The notes beneath the pieces were generated by a model that was given only the letters and a program-made list of their open reading frames with translations, made no database searches and was not told where the DNA came from. DNA of 64,000 bases from Hyalella azteca. Its lineage: Eukaryota > Arthropoda > Malacostraca > Amphipoda > Hyalellidae. Below, in pieces: positions 9,439 to 20,771 of the stretch; positions within the stretch are counted from its first letter, which is position 1, and each line of letters starts with the position of its first letter. The stretch is from the NCBI RefSeq assembly GCF_000764305.2, contig NW_025936349.1, positions 124,001 to 188,000 of the forward strand, given 5' to 3'. The translations under genes were made by a program, and so were the position numbers.

Positions 9439-11735
9439 GTAAGATTACTCAGTTGCTGTGCTAAAAAAATCGATTGAACGGTGCATTTCAATCATGCAAT
9501 TTTTTAAAAAAGACATAAAGACTATTGAATAGCTGCGTTACAAATTCAAGTGAATGCTGTATTTTGCTAAAAGAACTATGCAGATTGCAGACCTTTCATG
9601 AGAAATTTGGTCAGAGTAAGATAATTGATATTTTAATCTAAAAAATGTCTAGTGATGATATCACTTCACTCATGAAAATGTGCTTAATTTTCTTAGAAAT
9701 TTTTTCGGGTAAAATTATTCGATTGCTATTCTTAAGTAGAAAAATGCCCGGTGCGTCACCCGCATGGAAATAGGCATAATTTTAATTGAAAACCTGGTGC
9801 TGGTAAAATTATTTGTAACGTTAATAATTCCCTGCGGTCGCACATGATGCGATGGCGAATTAAACCATCTTATCGAGCAAGACAAAAATGTCCAGAACTA
9901 AACCTAATAATTCTCACTTGTTATATGACATTATTCAAAATGCGGACAAACGCACAAATTCTTTCGTACTATAAGTTTATTTATACAACCAATCATTTCT
10001 ACCCACAACATATCTAATCTATAGTTCAAATAAGCAACCAGAAATACCCCTAACATAATTTCTACACTTTTGACACGTGCTCAATTATTTGATAAATGTT
10101 TGTTATTTCATACTAAAAAGATAATTTTGCCTGAAAGAATGCGGTCGAAGTCTAGAATTTACACGTGTTTTTCATGGCATCTCCGTTGCAATTTGAGCTT
10201 TTAATTATGGGTATTTGTAGAAATTCTGACGATTCTCAACAGATTCTTTTGTTCTCCTTGCTACGAATAAAATATTTGATATATCCAGAGAATAAATTGG
10301 CATAAATAGTCTTAATGTCTTTCTTAATGAGCACCGCAAAAAGACAAAGTCATAAATTCTACAGTTTAATGTGCATTTTTGCCCGTTCGTTGCCTAATGA
10401 GCTAATTAACCCCACAATTATTGCAGGAAAGTAACTGCCTAAGTTCTTATCCCTCGCCCCAGTCTTTACTCTCGCCATTACTTTCCAGTCAAATAAATTA
10501 GCCAGATAATAGATAAAAAGGATTTATTTAGGGAACTTCTCATAGCTTTTTCTCTCTTTATTTATTTAGGAATTTCTCATAGCATTTGTAAATTTGTGTA
10601 TGTTTAGTTGTATAATGATTGACTCTGTCCAAAAATTTAAGGCGATTTTATTCGCAAGATTTTAAATTTAGTGATATTGATTTTGCTAGAATTGGCTAGC
10701 TAATGAGTTATAAATTTGTGAAAATTAACACGAGTGACTCTTGCTATATATGAATGCTTCGAAAGCTCTTCATTATGACACAAAACTAGTCAAATTCTGG
10801 TGATGTTTATAGTATAGAACAAAGTCATGCATGAGGAAAATACATGATATAAATGTTTTCACTGAAAACACAATGAAGTTGCTTATAAATATTTTACCGC
10901 TTACGCGAGACCGATGAAATATAGATCCCCAAAGTTCCGGAAAGCTTTCCTCATTTCACTTGAAAAGTCGGATATGAACTTCGGAATCCGCTTGGAGGAA
11001 AAGTTTCGTTGGATATCTTTCTCCAGGGGCGGTATAGTCGCTGTATCGCAGCAAAAATATGTCAAAATTTCTCATTTTTCGGCTTCAGTATTCGGTTTTC
11101 GCTTGAAATTGATATGAAATAATCTATATTTTTACGTTTACCTGATTCTCCGGGCGTCATGGAAAGAAAAAAACATAACATTTAAATTAGGATTCCTAAT
11201 CGAGAATCCAGTGAATATCCATGTTAAAGTCGATCATGACAGATCGCTATACTGAAATAGTGGTAAAGATAATCAACCTGATATTTGATGACGCAGTTCA
11301 ATACCAAATAAAAATGCATGAAATGATAACCGGCTCTTCTGTACTCGAAAAATCATGAACCTTTTAACTTATTAATATTCATTTGCATTGAAATAATAAT
11401 TTCGAGTGCCATTACAACCATTCAATCTAATACTCATGAATAAATTTCATATGCAAGATATTTTGAGGCTGTGTTGATTCCCACCCGAAAAATATCGAAT
11501 ACATGAGTATTTTGTTCAAAAATCCTGCAAATATTCGCCCAAGCTGCCTTTATCATCACAACTGATCTTGAATGTATATATCATCGTTATATTCGCATGG
11601 ATATAGCGGTGTCATGAATTGGAAATTTAGAAGCGCTTTGAAGCTATACGCAAATGCCGAACCTTCGCCCGCCGTGAGGTCGAAGGAAGTGCTTGTCACT
11701 ATATAATTCTAAATACTGATTAGGCGTAAAAAAAT
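9439..11735. other. First intron of the EFCAB14-like gene, no recognised feature
   Basis: AT-rich sequence with no exon-like open frame or tandem array. The 67-codon frame at 10914-11117 has no splice support or motif. Confidence 0.5.
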
Positions 11736-11747
11736 ATGAATTGTATT

Positions 11748-12035
11748 TTCAGTAACCGTAATTTGCTTACCATTATTTGCGTAACCGTAATTTGCGTGAC
11801 CATAATTTGCGTGACCATCATTTGCATAACCGTAATTTGCTCAATCGTAATATACGTAACCGTTATTTGCATGACCGCAATTTGCGTGACCGTAACTTGC
11901 ATCGCCAAAATTTGCGAAACCGTAAGTTGCTGAACCGTAATCTGCGTAACCGTAATTTGCGTAACCGCAGCTTGCGTAACCGCCGCTTGCGTAACCGTAT
12001 TTTGCATAACTGTATTTTACATAGCCGTAATTTGC
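11748..12035. repeat. 15-bp minisatellite, about 19 diverged copies
   Basis: The unit CGTAATTTGCGTAAC recurs every 15 bases with many substitutions. Because 15 is a multiple of three, repeated peptides arise in several frames on both strands (for example VTQI and RNLRN repeats). No start context, splice sites or conservation supports translation. Confidence 0.9.
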
Positions 12036-12942
12036 GTACTGACGCAAACACAGTGGGCCCAGCGTTCAGACACCTTGATAGAGCCACGCAAGGCCTTGTC
12101 TATTAAAAGCGCTGAACATTTCAGCAGCAGATCGATCGCGCCGTTCAATAAAGTCAAGGCTCACATTCGCCTTGGCCTTGCACGTCCTTTCACGCAGTTC
12201 TATTCTAAAGATTAATTATTGATATAAGACTTATTAGGTTATTTGGAGGTTGATGTTTCCTTCCAATTACCTGATATGGGGCTTCTTGAGTTCTTGTGTG
12301 TTGAAAGACGATTGAATTTATTCAAAATATAGTTAAAAAAAAATTTCCATCTACTTATCCAGACGAAATAAGTTTCTTATCATGATGACTCTTTTTTAGC
12401 ATTTGAAATTGCTCAAGGAAAAATGGAGTATATGAAAGCAATATGAAAAACTTACTGAAGAAAACTCATTGGCAAAGAACTGCAAACTTTTTGGCAAAGG
12501 TGTAAGTAGTTAATGCAAGGATATGGTAGCACCATGCACGCTTCCAGAGGCTATTGAATTCTGTAAAGTATGCAACAATCCAAAGAAGTAGGCTGCATCT
12601 TAGAGCAAGTTGCGTTCATTAGCAAAAGAAAAGACTGCAAGATAACGTGACAGGATTAAATACGATGAATTTATTAACGTTTTTCATTATATTATATTAC
12701 ATTATATTATATTATATTATATTATATTATAACTTTTTAAAATTTCTTATTATTATAAAATATGATAAGTTTTGGGGATTGAAATATACAAGCTGAAGAA
12801 ATGAAACCTCGGCGGTGCAGTGCAACGTGGTTCGCTATCGCACGAGGCTGCGTTCGCTTAAAGAGGATCGTCCGCGATAGTGCCTGACCTCTGGTGCATT
12901 GTTGGTGCACCGCCGGTGCACTGAACTTGTTTACTGAGTGCT
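12036..12942. other. Intronic stretch with ATATT microsatellite
   Basis: Contains an (ATTAT)n run at about 12688-12730. GC content rises from about 12810, where GTGCA-type words begin to appear ahead of the 33-bp array. No exon seen. Confidence 0.5.
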
Positions 12943-13142
12943 AATATGGTGCACTAGCGATGCTCTTATGGTGCTGTGCTGGTGCACTAGCGATGCTCTT
13001 AGGGTGCTGTGCTGGTGCACTAGTAATGCTCTCAGAGTGCTGTGCTGGTGCACTAGTAATGCTCTCAGAGTGCTGTTCTGGTGCACTAGCGATGCTCTTA
13101 GGGAGCTGTGCTGGTGCACTAGCGATGCTTTTAGGGTGCTGA
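12943..13142. repeat. 33-bp minisatellite, locus 1, about 6 copies
   Basis: The unit GCTGTGCTGGTGCACTAGCG continues ATGCTCTTAGGGT, 33 bases, i.e. 11 codons, so open frames with an 11-residue period (LLGCCAGALA) appear. The same unit forms the larger array at 17249-17735 in the same orientation. The right flank 13175-13212 is a diverged inverted copy of 17184-17221. Confidence 0.95.
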
Positions 13143-13571
13143 TCTTTAATTCGCGATCTCTAATTCGCACCTTGCTGCTGGTCACGTGCCAGGCATATGC
13201 CAGTCAAGGTCCGTTCCTTGTCAGGTGCATTCACATGTTCGGTCCGGTCACGGGCCGTCCTTTCTTCATTTCGTATCATCAGCACAGAAGGATGTGTGAG
13301 TTTTTCGGTCGCTAGCTGGCTGTCATTAATTGCTATTACTATTAACGACGAAGAAGAAAGAAAGCCAAAAAGAAATTTTGGCCCATCCCAACCATGAAGG
13401 TAGAAAATGAAAAGTTGTATTTCAAGCGTTGTACCTTCGTCCTATGGATGTTGAAACTGAATTTAAAATTATTTTCGGATGTACATTGTCACTTTTGAAA
13501 TCAATCTATCAAAAATTGAGCGAGGGCTGAAATAAGAAAACGCTATATATAGAAAATCAATCATTTTAAGA

Positions 13572-13830
13572 GAAAGGCTGGTGGTATGTCTAAGGTAAAA
13601 GAAAGGCTGGTGGTATGTCTAAGGTAAGAGAAAGGCTGGTGGTATGTCTATGGTAAAAGAAAGGCTGGCGGTATGTCTAAGGTAAGCGAAAGGCTGGTGG
13701 TATGTCTAAGGTAACAGAAAGGCTGGCGGTATGTCTGAGGTAAGCGAAAGGCTGGCGGTATGTCTAAGGTAAGAGAAAGGATGGCGGTATGTCTAAGGTA
13801 AGAGAAAGGCTGGCGGTATGTCTAAGGTAG
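13572..13830. repeat. 29-bp minisatellite, 9 copies
   Basis: The unit GAAAGGCTGGTGGTATGTCT plus AAGGTAAGA recurs at 29-base spacing with only a few substitutions (GTGG/GCGG, AAAA/AGCG). It lies in the same intron as its neighbours. No coding value. Confidence 0.95.
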
Positions 13831-14711
13831 GAAATATTGTGCAACACCGTATATTTGACAATATTCAATGATGAGACTTTCAATTATTTTTCATAACTCA
13901 TTTGATACAAACAAGAGATTTGTAATGCATCAGTAAATTGTTTGCAAACTAGTGATTATCCGCTCTTTTGTAAATCGCGTTTTCGTTCATTTTCTTTAAT
14001 ACTACATATACATGAATATTCCTAGGATAGTCGTATTTTCCGAAAATAAATACATACATTATATTTTATTAAGACATATATTGAAAATGTATTGAAAATA
14101 GATATAAAATATAAAAAATAATTAAAAAATATATCAAATATATAAACAATAAATAATTTCATTATTTTTTAGTTTTAAACTCTGAATTGTTTTTATTTTC
14201 AATAGAGTTGCAATCCAGTGTGTAATTAGTTTCCTTTTTGATTAATTGATGAACTTGATGTGTCAATGTTTAATAATGAGTGTCATAGTTATCAATTAGT
14301 TTACGTACGGCAAAATTGCTTATATAAGGAGTGAAAAGATACCATTTAAACACTTATTAGGACAGAAATACACAAAATGAATATGATGACATTTATTTAA
14401 AGAAGGATATTTTCTCCACTTAACTAATTAAAATTCGTGAAAATCGTGAACTTTTTTTTATTTAAGTAATAGAAATTTCAATTTAATGAAGAGGAAAGGC
14501 GATCAAACAAAAAATTCATCGCTGGTTTTCAAGGGAACATTAATTCAAATAAAAAATGATCCTTTCCCTCTTTCATGTTAAAATCTCTTTATAAAATGTA
14601 GAATCTCTCTTTTTCATTGGAATATAAACTTTCAATGAGAATAACTCAGAATCATCCGGCTTCGCCCACACTTCAAATAAATCGCAGAAGTGGTGGTGGC
14701 AACTGATGGGT
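13831..14711. other. AT-rich stretch; isolated TATA-like site
   Basis: Very AT-rich from 14040 to 14170. TATATAAGG at 14321-14329 resembles a plus-strand TATA box, but no exon follows. The 3' UTR of the minus-strand MADF-BESS gene probably lies in the right-hand part. Confidence 0.4.
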
Positions 14712-15370
14712 TTACTCCTGCTTTGTTGTGTTATGAATGTCTTTATTTTTAATACTCGTTGAAGTTGTGGTAGAGAATTTGGACTCAGCAGCTGATGCGG
14801 GTGTCACTGAGCCTGCAAGTGTCGGATTGTTTTCTTTAGGAATATACTTTACTTCTAATTCACTCACTAAGGAAAACACTTTTGATTTAACGTAATGCTG
14901 GTCAGCTGGGTGAAATTTCTTGACTGTTGTTGCCATCAACGAAAAAAAGATATCGATTGGGTCCGTAGACTGCTCCTCTCTTTTTATATCAACTAAATAT
15001 GTCATCAGTGTAGCAAAGGCACTGGTATCATTGTGCTGTAGTTTTCTTTTGAGAGTGCGAGGTTCCTGCTGAGAGATTAAAGCATTTACAGAAGAATTTT
15101 CGTCATTTGCTTCACGCACTTCGTTGCATAATTGCTGTGCGCTGTTGTCTTCAGCGTGACCTATTTCTTCAGCATCTTCAATTTCTGTAACATCTTGTTC
15201 GGGAGATGGTATTTTCTGTTTTTCTTCTAATAATGAACGCAAGAAAGACATTCGGTCTTCATATTTCCATTTTGGTTTTCTGTCAGCCGATTGTCCACTC
15301 TTTGTCAGTTTGTTCATGTACTTGCGATATTGCCCCCGCAGGCTTTCCCATCTGTCTTTGCACTTGGACC
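14712..15370 (-). CDS. MADF-BESS protein, last exon (probable Harbinger partner)
   Basis: After acceptor TTGTTCTCAG the minus-strand frame reads GSKCKDRWESLRGQYRKYMN, the second half of a MADF DNA-binding domain. An acidic linker follows, then DPIDIFFSLMATTVKKFHPA with SKVFSLVSELE, a BESS protein-interaction motif, and a serine/threonine tail to TAA at 14712. About 219 codons. MADF-BESS proteins bind DNA and recruit partners in the nucleus. It joins in phase 1 to the exon at 16356-16481 and encloses a convergent, decayed Harbinger transposase in its intron. The intact frame contrasts with the broken transposase, so it may be domesticated or simply younger. Confidence 0.75.
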
Positions 15371-15589
15371 CTGAGAACAAGTAGAGGTTGCAATGAGTTA
15401 GCCTTTATGTTTTCTTATTACAGGTTTCTGGCTACAGCTAGGAGATTCAAGCATAAGAGTAGCTTTCAGCTACCGTATCGGTCATACAACTACGCATACT
15501 ATATATTGACCTAAAAGTGTGTCATGCGATAATCAAGATCCAATGATATGTAGAAGCTATACCTACTGGAAGATACGGAGACTGGAAGA
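15371..15589. other. Intron of the MADF-BESS gene
   Basis: Part of the intron between the two MADF exons. The plus-strand frame crossing it is a shadow of the MADF exon. Confidence 0.6.
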
Positions 15590-16065
15590 AAATTGCTAAT
15601 GAATGTTGGACGTAGAGGAACTTCCCTAACTGAATTCGTTCATTCGATGGTAAGCATGTAGTCATTGAAACAACAGCAAACAGTGGTTCCCTATATTTCA
15701 ACTACAATAACATGTTTTCAGTGTTATTTATTAGATTTGGTAGACGTTAATTACAGGCTCTTTCATGCGCAAGCATATGGCAAAAACAATGACACTGGAA
15801 TCTTTTAAAACTGCAAACTTTGCATATTTATAGACGAGGGCCAATGGAATGTACCAACTGATGTTGCACTTTCTTGAAGAAATGAGCTCTCACCCTATAA
15901 TATAGCTGGAGATGATGCTTTCTCACTAAAAACAAATTTAATACGGTCATATCCAGGCCCACAAACTAAACACGATGTGACGAAAAGGACACAACTTTCG
16001 TTATCAGGAGCGAGGAGGATGGTTGAGTGTTCATTTGGCATACCAACCGACCTTCAGGTTACATA
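15590..16065 (+). pseudogene. Decayed PIF/Harbinger transposase (HARBI1-like DDE domain)
   Basis: Pieces in shifting frames match the transposase in order: DGKHVVIETTANSGSLYFNY at about 15645-15705 (the first Asp region), YGKNNDTGIF at about 15775-15805 (second Asp region), then AGDDAFSLKTNLIRSYPGP at about 15905-15965 and LSLSGARRMVECSFGI near 16000-16045, the C-terminal signature. Stops and frame changes between them make it a pseudogene. It is convergent with the MADF-BESS exons, the usual two-gene Harbinger layout. No terminal repeats could be fixed by eye. Confidence 0.75.
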
Positions 16066-16355
16066 AAAGAAAAAGCAAATCCTTCGAATACTAACACAGT
16101 TATTACAACTACATAAATATCTTTCAATCTAATACATTCTAACATCGTTTCGATACCAGAAACTCCTGACATGCCCTATCCTAATACTCCCAATGAGACG
16201 AAGAGGCGAAATGCCGCATGAGAGGCATTGAGCGTGAGAGAGACAATGAAAGACTATTTCAGTCGAAGTTAGAGACACAATGAAATACTATTCTATTGGT
16301 TTGGAGCACTGGCAAAATGACAAATTATAAACATTCACAGTAGTGTGAACCTTAC

Positions 16356-16481
16356 CTTCGTAACCGATCTGTTTGACTATATGCACCCAACTTCTTCTTT
16401 TGGTCACTGCATCGCTGTAGTATTGTGATGAGTAGTCATACAACTCAGGCCTCGCTTTCACCAGATCAATGAGGAATTCAT
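16356..16481 (-). CDS. MADF-BESS protein, first MADF exon
   Basis: Bounded on the minus strand by acceptor ATACTTTCAG and donor GAAG|GTAAGG. It enters in phase 1 and reads EFLIDLVKARPELYDYSSQY then YSDAVTKRRSWVHIVKQIGY, the first half of a MADF domain (L-I-x-x-V-x-x-x-P-x-L-Y-D). It leaves in phase 1 and continues into the exon ending at 15370. The initiating exon upstream (higher coordinates) was not identified. Confidence 0.75.
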
Positions 16482-17183
16482 CTGAAAGTATGAGATGTAA
16501 TTAGCACTAATTGTGGTGTTTATGTTAGAAAAGATGATAAAGTACATCCTAATTACGCAGTTGTTAAAAATTTGTAGTTAAGTAAGTTGTTTTTGGTAAT
16601 TATTTGAGTGCTTCAGTTTTGTGAGCATTTCTATCTCGAGGAATATTCAGAGTCTTACTCAATTAAATTCTTACAAATCAAAGTTAATATTTCCAACGCT
16701 CATGATTAAAAAATCTACCTTTTAATGTAAAAACAATTACCCTTATTTGTAACGAAATGGGGTATCTTTCGATACTTCGTTTCTTAACTTATATTTTTTT
16801 ACAACAGTTCGTATCTGTATGAAACAAAGCACCTTAACCTAGGTACTTATAGAAATCATATTAAATTGTGTATATTCAATTGTGTATATTTGTGACAATA
16901 TTCAATTGTTTACATGCCTTTTGTGTGATCCCATTGTTGTCTGGCGTTACTTCTATCCATCTCGTATTTGTTTTGAAGATCAACGGAGGCACCAACACTC
17001 CTCTTGCCCAGAGATATGCTACCGGACTGAACCTTTGCTAATTCACACAGCCGTGCAAGGCACGTGCCATGCCAGTCACGTCCCGGTCATAATATCTTTT
17101 GCATTGATCGTGCCTTTCATGGCAGGTGCCTTGTATGGCTGGAGTGAATACATCCATAGAAATGCATTAAAGAATATTTGACT
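16482..17183. other. Region upstream of the MADF exon
   Basis: The missing first exon of the minus-strand MADF gene should lie here or beyond, but I could not choose one. GC-richer words with GTGCC and CACGTGCC appear from 17040, as around the first 33-bp array. Confidence 0.4.
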
Positions 17184-17221
17184 GGACCTTGACTGGCATA
17201 TGCCCTGCACGTGCCCGGCAG
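17184..17221 (-). repeat. Inverted copy of the flank of the 33-bp array
   Basis: Its reverse complement matches 13175-13212 at all but about five of 38 positions, both containing GGCATATGCCAGTCAAGGTCC in part. It lies just left of array 2, while its partner lies just right of array 1. Confidence 0.7.
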
Positions 17222-17248
17222 TGTGGGGTGAATCAGGCATAAGGGTGC

Positions 17249-17740
17249 TAGTGCACTAGCGATGCTCTTAGGGTGTTGTGCTGGTGCACTAGTGATGCTC
17301 TCAGGATGCATGCTGTGCTGGTGCACTAGCGATGCTCTTAGGGTGTTGTGCTGGTTCACTAGCAATGCTCTTAGGGTGTTGTGCTAGTGCACTAGCGATG
17401 CTCTTAGGGTGTTGTGCTGGTGCGCTAGTAATGCTCTTAGGGTGTTGTGCTGGTGCACTAGTAATGCTCTTAGGGCGTTGTGCTAGTGCACTAGCGATGC
17501 TCTTAGGGTGTTGTGCTGGTGCACTAGCGATTTTCCTAGGGTGTTGTGCTGGTGCACTAGCGATGCTCCTAGGGTGTTGTGCTGGTGCACTAGTAATGCT
17601 CTTAGGGTGTTGTGCTAGTGCACTAGCGATGCTCTTAGGGTGCTGTGCTGGTGCACTAGCGATGCTCTTAGGGTGTTGTGCTGGTGCACTAGTAATGCTC
17701 TCAGCGTGCTGTGCTGGTGCACTAGCGATGCACAGAATAA
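17249..17740. repeat. 33-bp minisatellite, locus 2, about 15 copies
   Basis: Same unit and orientation as 12943-13142 but mostly with the variant GTGTTGTGCTGG. One extra short insertion (GATGCATGCTGTGC) near 17305 breaks the register. The period of 11 codons yields a long GCCAGALAML repeat frame that is not a gene. Confidence 0.95.
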
Positions 17741-17846
17741 GCGTGCACAGCAGATGAATTCTATGACCACTTGTGAGGCATGCCGTGCTAAATATTACTT
17801 TAAGATTTATTGCAACTTATTACGATTCGTTCCGAACCACAAAATG

Positions 17847-18124
17847 AGGTGTCTTGCAGAGTCATATGGCAGAGTTGCAGACTGCGGTGTCTTGCAGAGT
17901 CATATGGCAGAGTTGCAGACTGCGGTGTCTTGCAGAGTCATATGGCAGAGTTGCAGACTGCGGTGTCTTGCAGAGTCATATGGCAGAGTTGCAGACTGCG
18001 GTGTCTTGCAGAGTCATATGGCAGAGTTGCAGACTGCGGTGTCTTGCAGAGTCATATGGCAGAGTTGCAGACTGCGGTGTCTTGCAGAGTCATATGGCAG
18101 AGTTGCAGACTGCGGTGTCTTGTC
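17847..18124. repeat. 38-bp minisatellite, about 7 near-identical copies
   Basis: The unit GGTGTCTTGCAGAGTCATAT continues GGCAGAGTTGCAGACTGC. Copies look identical, implying recent expansion or homogenisation. All three plus frames stay open, so three overlapping shadow frames arise. Confidence 0.97.
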
Positions 18125-18488
18125 AGCTGAATGACTGTCAAGCTAAGAGCTGTCATCGTGTCAAAGCTCTATATTATTTTACAATAAATTTAGCTCAAAT
18201 GTCACTCATAAATCAGGTACAAAAACCAGCAGACTCACTTTTATCCAATCGCTGTATCCCCCAACACAAACACTCAGAGAAGTGAATGGGTTATATTGTT
18301 TTAGTAGTGAAACACTCTCTTACCCACAGGACGAGCAGAGAGCACCGATGAGCCCTTTTGCCGAGCCAAAGTGGGTCAGGATGACACATCCTAAAGAAAA
18401 AAGAGCATTGCAATTAGGACAAAGTCTAACAAATTTCTTTGAGTTCATTCGGACTTCCGCGTTTGGCGGCCGCCGCTTCTATTGATTG

Positions 18489-18568
18489 CCTGGGGACGGG
18501 GGAAGTGGGGACGGGGGAAGTGGGGACGGGGGAAGTGAGGACGGGGGAAGTGGGGACCGGGGACGTGG
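18489..18568. repeat. 15-bp G-rich minisatellite, 5 copies
   Basis: The unit GGGGACGGGGGAAGT lies about 220 bases upstream of the shared exon at 18791. Runs of four and five G on one strand could form G-quadruplexes in the transcript; this is inference from composition. Confidence 0.9.
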
Positions 18569-18790
18569 GGCTGACCATTTAAAATCACCATCTTCAGATC
18601 AGGTTATCAGATGACAAAACTGATATATGTAGCCAGAATATTTACTCAATCAGCAGTAACTCTGATATTATCTTTTTGAGTTGAGCAGTGGAGATAAATT
18701 TATTTGTTCAATATTTCATAAAATATTTCTGACCTAAAAATTGGAAACGAATTTATTCATGTTTTAATTAAATATTTTCGACTCCTACAG

Positions 18791-18927
18791 TGGAGGCGCG
18801 TAGTTCGGAGCTGCCGGCGCGGTTCCACGAGGCGCACGTTCGGCTGCAGGCGCTGCAGCGCAACACCAGCGCGCTCTGGGACGCCGCGCAGGCCTTCAGA
18901 GACGCGCTCGACACGCACGCCAGCAAG
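18791..18927 (+). CDS. EFCAB14: EFCAB14-like gene, shared exon 2 (coiled coil)
   Basis: Acceptor CGACTCCTACAG is followed by TGGAGGCGCG; with the single base left by module A or B it forms GTG and reads VEARSSELPARFHEAHVRLQ then ALQRNTSALWDAAQAFRDAL, a leucine/alanine heptad coiled coil with an N-x-S/T glycosylation site. The exon is much more GC-rich than its surroundings. It ends DTHASK; the only donor in phase 0 is AAG|GCGAGT, a GC-type site. The membrane topology inferred from the upstream helix would place it on the lumenal or extracellular side. Confidence 0.65.
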
Positions 18928-18949
18928 GCGAGTGTCTGCTGCAGTCTGA

Positions 18950-19070
18950 GTTTTTATTATTATTATTATTGTTATTATTATTATTTTTATTATTATTATT
19001 ATTAATGTTATTATCATTATTGTTATTATTATTATTATTATTATTAATATTATTATTATTATTATTCCAC
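18950..19070. repeat. (ATT)n microsatellite
   Basis: Imperfect ATT/TTA repeats with GTT and CAT interruptions, 22 bases downstream of the exon 2 donor. Tyrosine- and leucine-rich frames across it are artefacts. Confidence 0.95.
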
Positions 19071-19166
19071 GAAGCGATTGTCGTGGCGTCTCGTTCAGAT
19101 CAAACTTCGAGGGCACGTTACAAGTGGCTAAAAATACACGAAAAGACTGCGAGTTGTTGGTGGCAG

Positions 19167-19552
19167 GATGAAATTCTAGGACTAATTTATCTATTATGAA
19201 TCTAATTATAGGATCAAGATTTATTGAGCATAATAATTTGACAGGATGAAATTCTAGGACTAATTTATCTATTATGAATCTAATTATAGGATCAAGATTA
19301 TTGAGCATAATAATTTGACAGGGTGAAATTCTAGGACTAATCTATCTATTATAAATATTATTATAGGATCAAGATTATTCAGCATAACACTTTGACATGG
19401 TGAAATTCTAGGGCTAATCTATCTATTATAAATCTAATTATTGGATAAGCATTTATTGAGCATAATAATTTGACAGGATGAAATTCTAGGACTAATCTAT
19501 TTATTATAAATATGATTCTAGGTCAATATTAATTGAGCGTAATAATTTGATC
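19167..19552. repeat. 77-78-bp tandem repeat, 5 copies
   Basis: Units start at 19167, 19245, 19322, 19399 and 19477 with GATGAAATTCTAGGACTAAT or a close variant. Divergence rises to the right. Located in the intron between exons 2 and 3. Confidence 0.9.
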
Positions 19553-19898
19553 AGTTGCTGGTGGTTTTGGTACGAGTTGGTGATGGTGTTTAAGATCCAG
19601 GGCACGCAACTGATTATTCAATCATTCCAGATTGAATATCGGCTATAACTATTTGTCTACTACCGATGATTAGCGCCATGATTATACGTATTAGTAGACT
19701 GAATTCCACTTAGTTTAAATGAAGGTGAGACATTATTATTTTTTGAATTTAGCTTCACTGAATAGTTAGCTTTATTAACCTAATGCACAAAAATATTCTC
19801 GCTGTTTTAAAATTTGTGTAGTAAATTACCACTGGATGAACGGAGTGAGTCAAAATGAATATAAAGAACGGGATAAACTGTCGTCGTGATTGGTGCAG

Positions 19899-20099
19899 GT
19901 TGACAAGCTGCAGGTCGAAGTCAGCAGCCTGCAGAGCTCCGTGCAGGCCAGTCCCCTGCTGTCCTCTGTGCCGCAGGACGTACAGGCTCTGCAGGTCTCA
20001 GTGGCGTCGTTTGGCAGCACTCTGCAGGACCTACAGAGCGCCCTCCGAGCTGGCAAGGCTGACCAGAGCACCGCTCATTCTGACCTGCAGCTGGTTAAG
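19899..20099 (+). CDS. EFCAB14: EFCAB14-like gene, shared exon 3 (coiled coil)
   Basis: Bounded by TTGGTGCAG| and AAG|GTCTGC, phase 0 at both ends, 67 codons. It reads VDKLQVEVSSLQSSVQASPL with later VQALQVSVASFGSTLQDLQS; leucines and valines at heptad spacing make a coiled coil. The motif LQ-x-SV-AS-x-G-x-TL closely follows a stretch of vertebrate EFCAB14 (LQKSVASIGNTL as I recall it), the best family evidence in the shared part. GC-rich like exon 2. Confidence 0.75.
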
Positions 20100-20771
20100 G
20101 TCTGCATTTCGTTATTAACATAGTTTAATAAATCGTACCAACATTAACGTTCATTACATAATATAATGATATAAGCATAAGTCGTTGTTAACATGATACC
20201 TTCGCACGAAATCATAGCCTCATGATTGAGAGTTTATATCTTCGCACCCGTTTTTTATCACGTTTTTCTTAGCTCGCTTTCGTGTCTGTGATGATCAAAT
20301 CTTGCAATCGATATTTCACCAACTTTCCCATTAGCTAGCGCTCTGAAACATATATCAGCAATACACTTATCAAATGTTCAATGAACCATCATATTCATCA
20401 TATCAAGTAATCACCAAACAATTAAATACACATGCGCCCCAAGTTTTTCGTTTTAGATGTTGTAAAATATTTTAACTGAAATACAAAAGACCAAGAGAAT
20501 GAAAGCAAACAGAGATCAGTAGCTGCCGAAAAATTATTTTCTACTTTCGAGTCCACATGAAAAACGTGGTCTTTAAAAATTTTTTTTATACATTTTATAT
20601 TCATAAAACATTATGTACAATAGTACGTCTTGCTTATGGCCCACGTGTATCATGAATTAATAATTAATGATTTCTAATAAAATTTATTAACAAAACTAAG
20701 ATTATTCTATTGCTTATTCTCACGTTGGTCCTTGATGGGAGTTACGATATTAGTAACGCTATAATATCACT
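20100..20771. other. Intron 3, no recognised feature in its first part
   Basis: AT-rich; nothing beyond chance open frames before the LINE fragment at 20772. Confidence 0.5.

Noticed and set aside
14321..14329. TATATAAGG as a promoter
   Set aside because: No frame or exon follows on the plus strand, in a very AT-rich stretch where such matches are expected by chance.
17332..18285. Long frames with GCCAGALAML and SCRVIWQSC repeats
   Set aside because: They follow the 33-bp and 38-bp arrays exactly and end where the arrays end.
18790..19005. Frame reading from exon 2 into a tyrosine-rich tail
   Set aside because: The tail is the ATT microsatellite of the intron; a phase-consistent splice to exon 3 is preferred.
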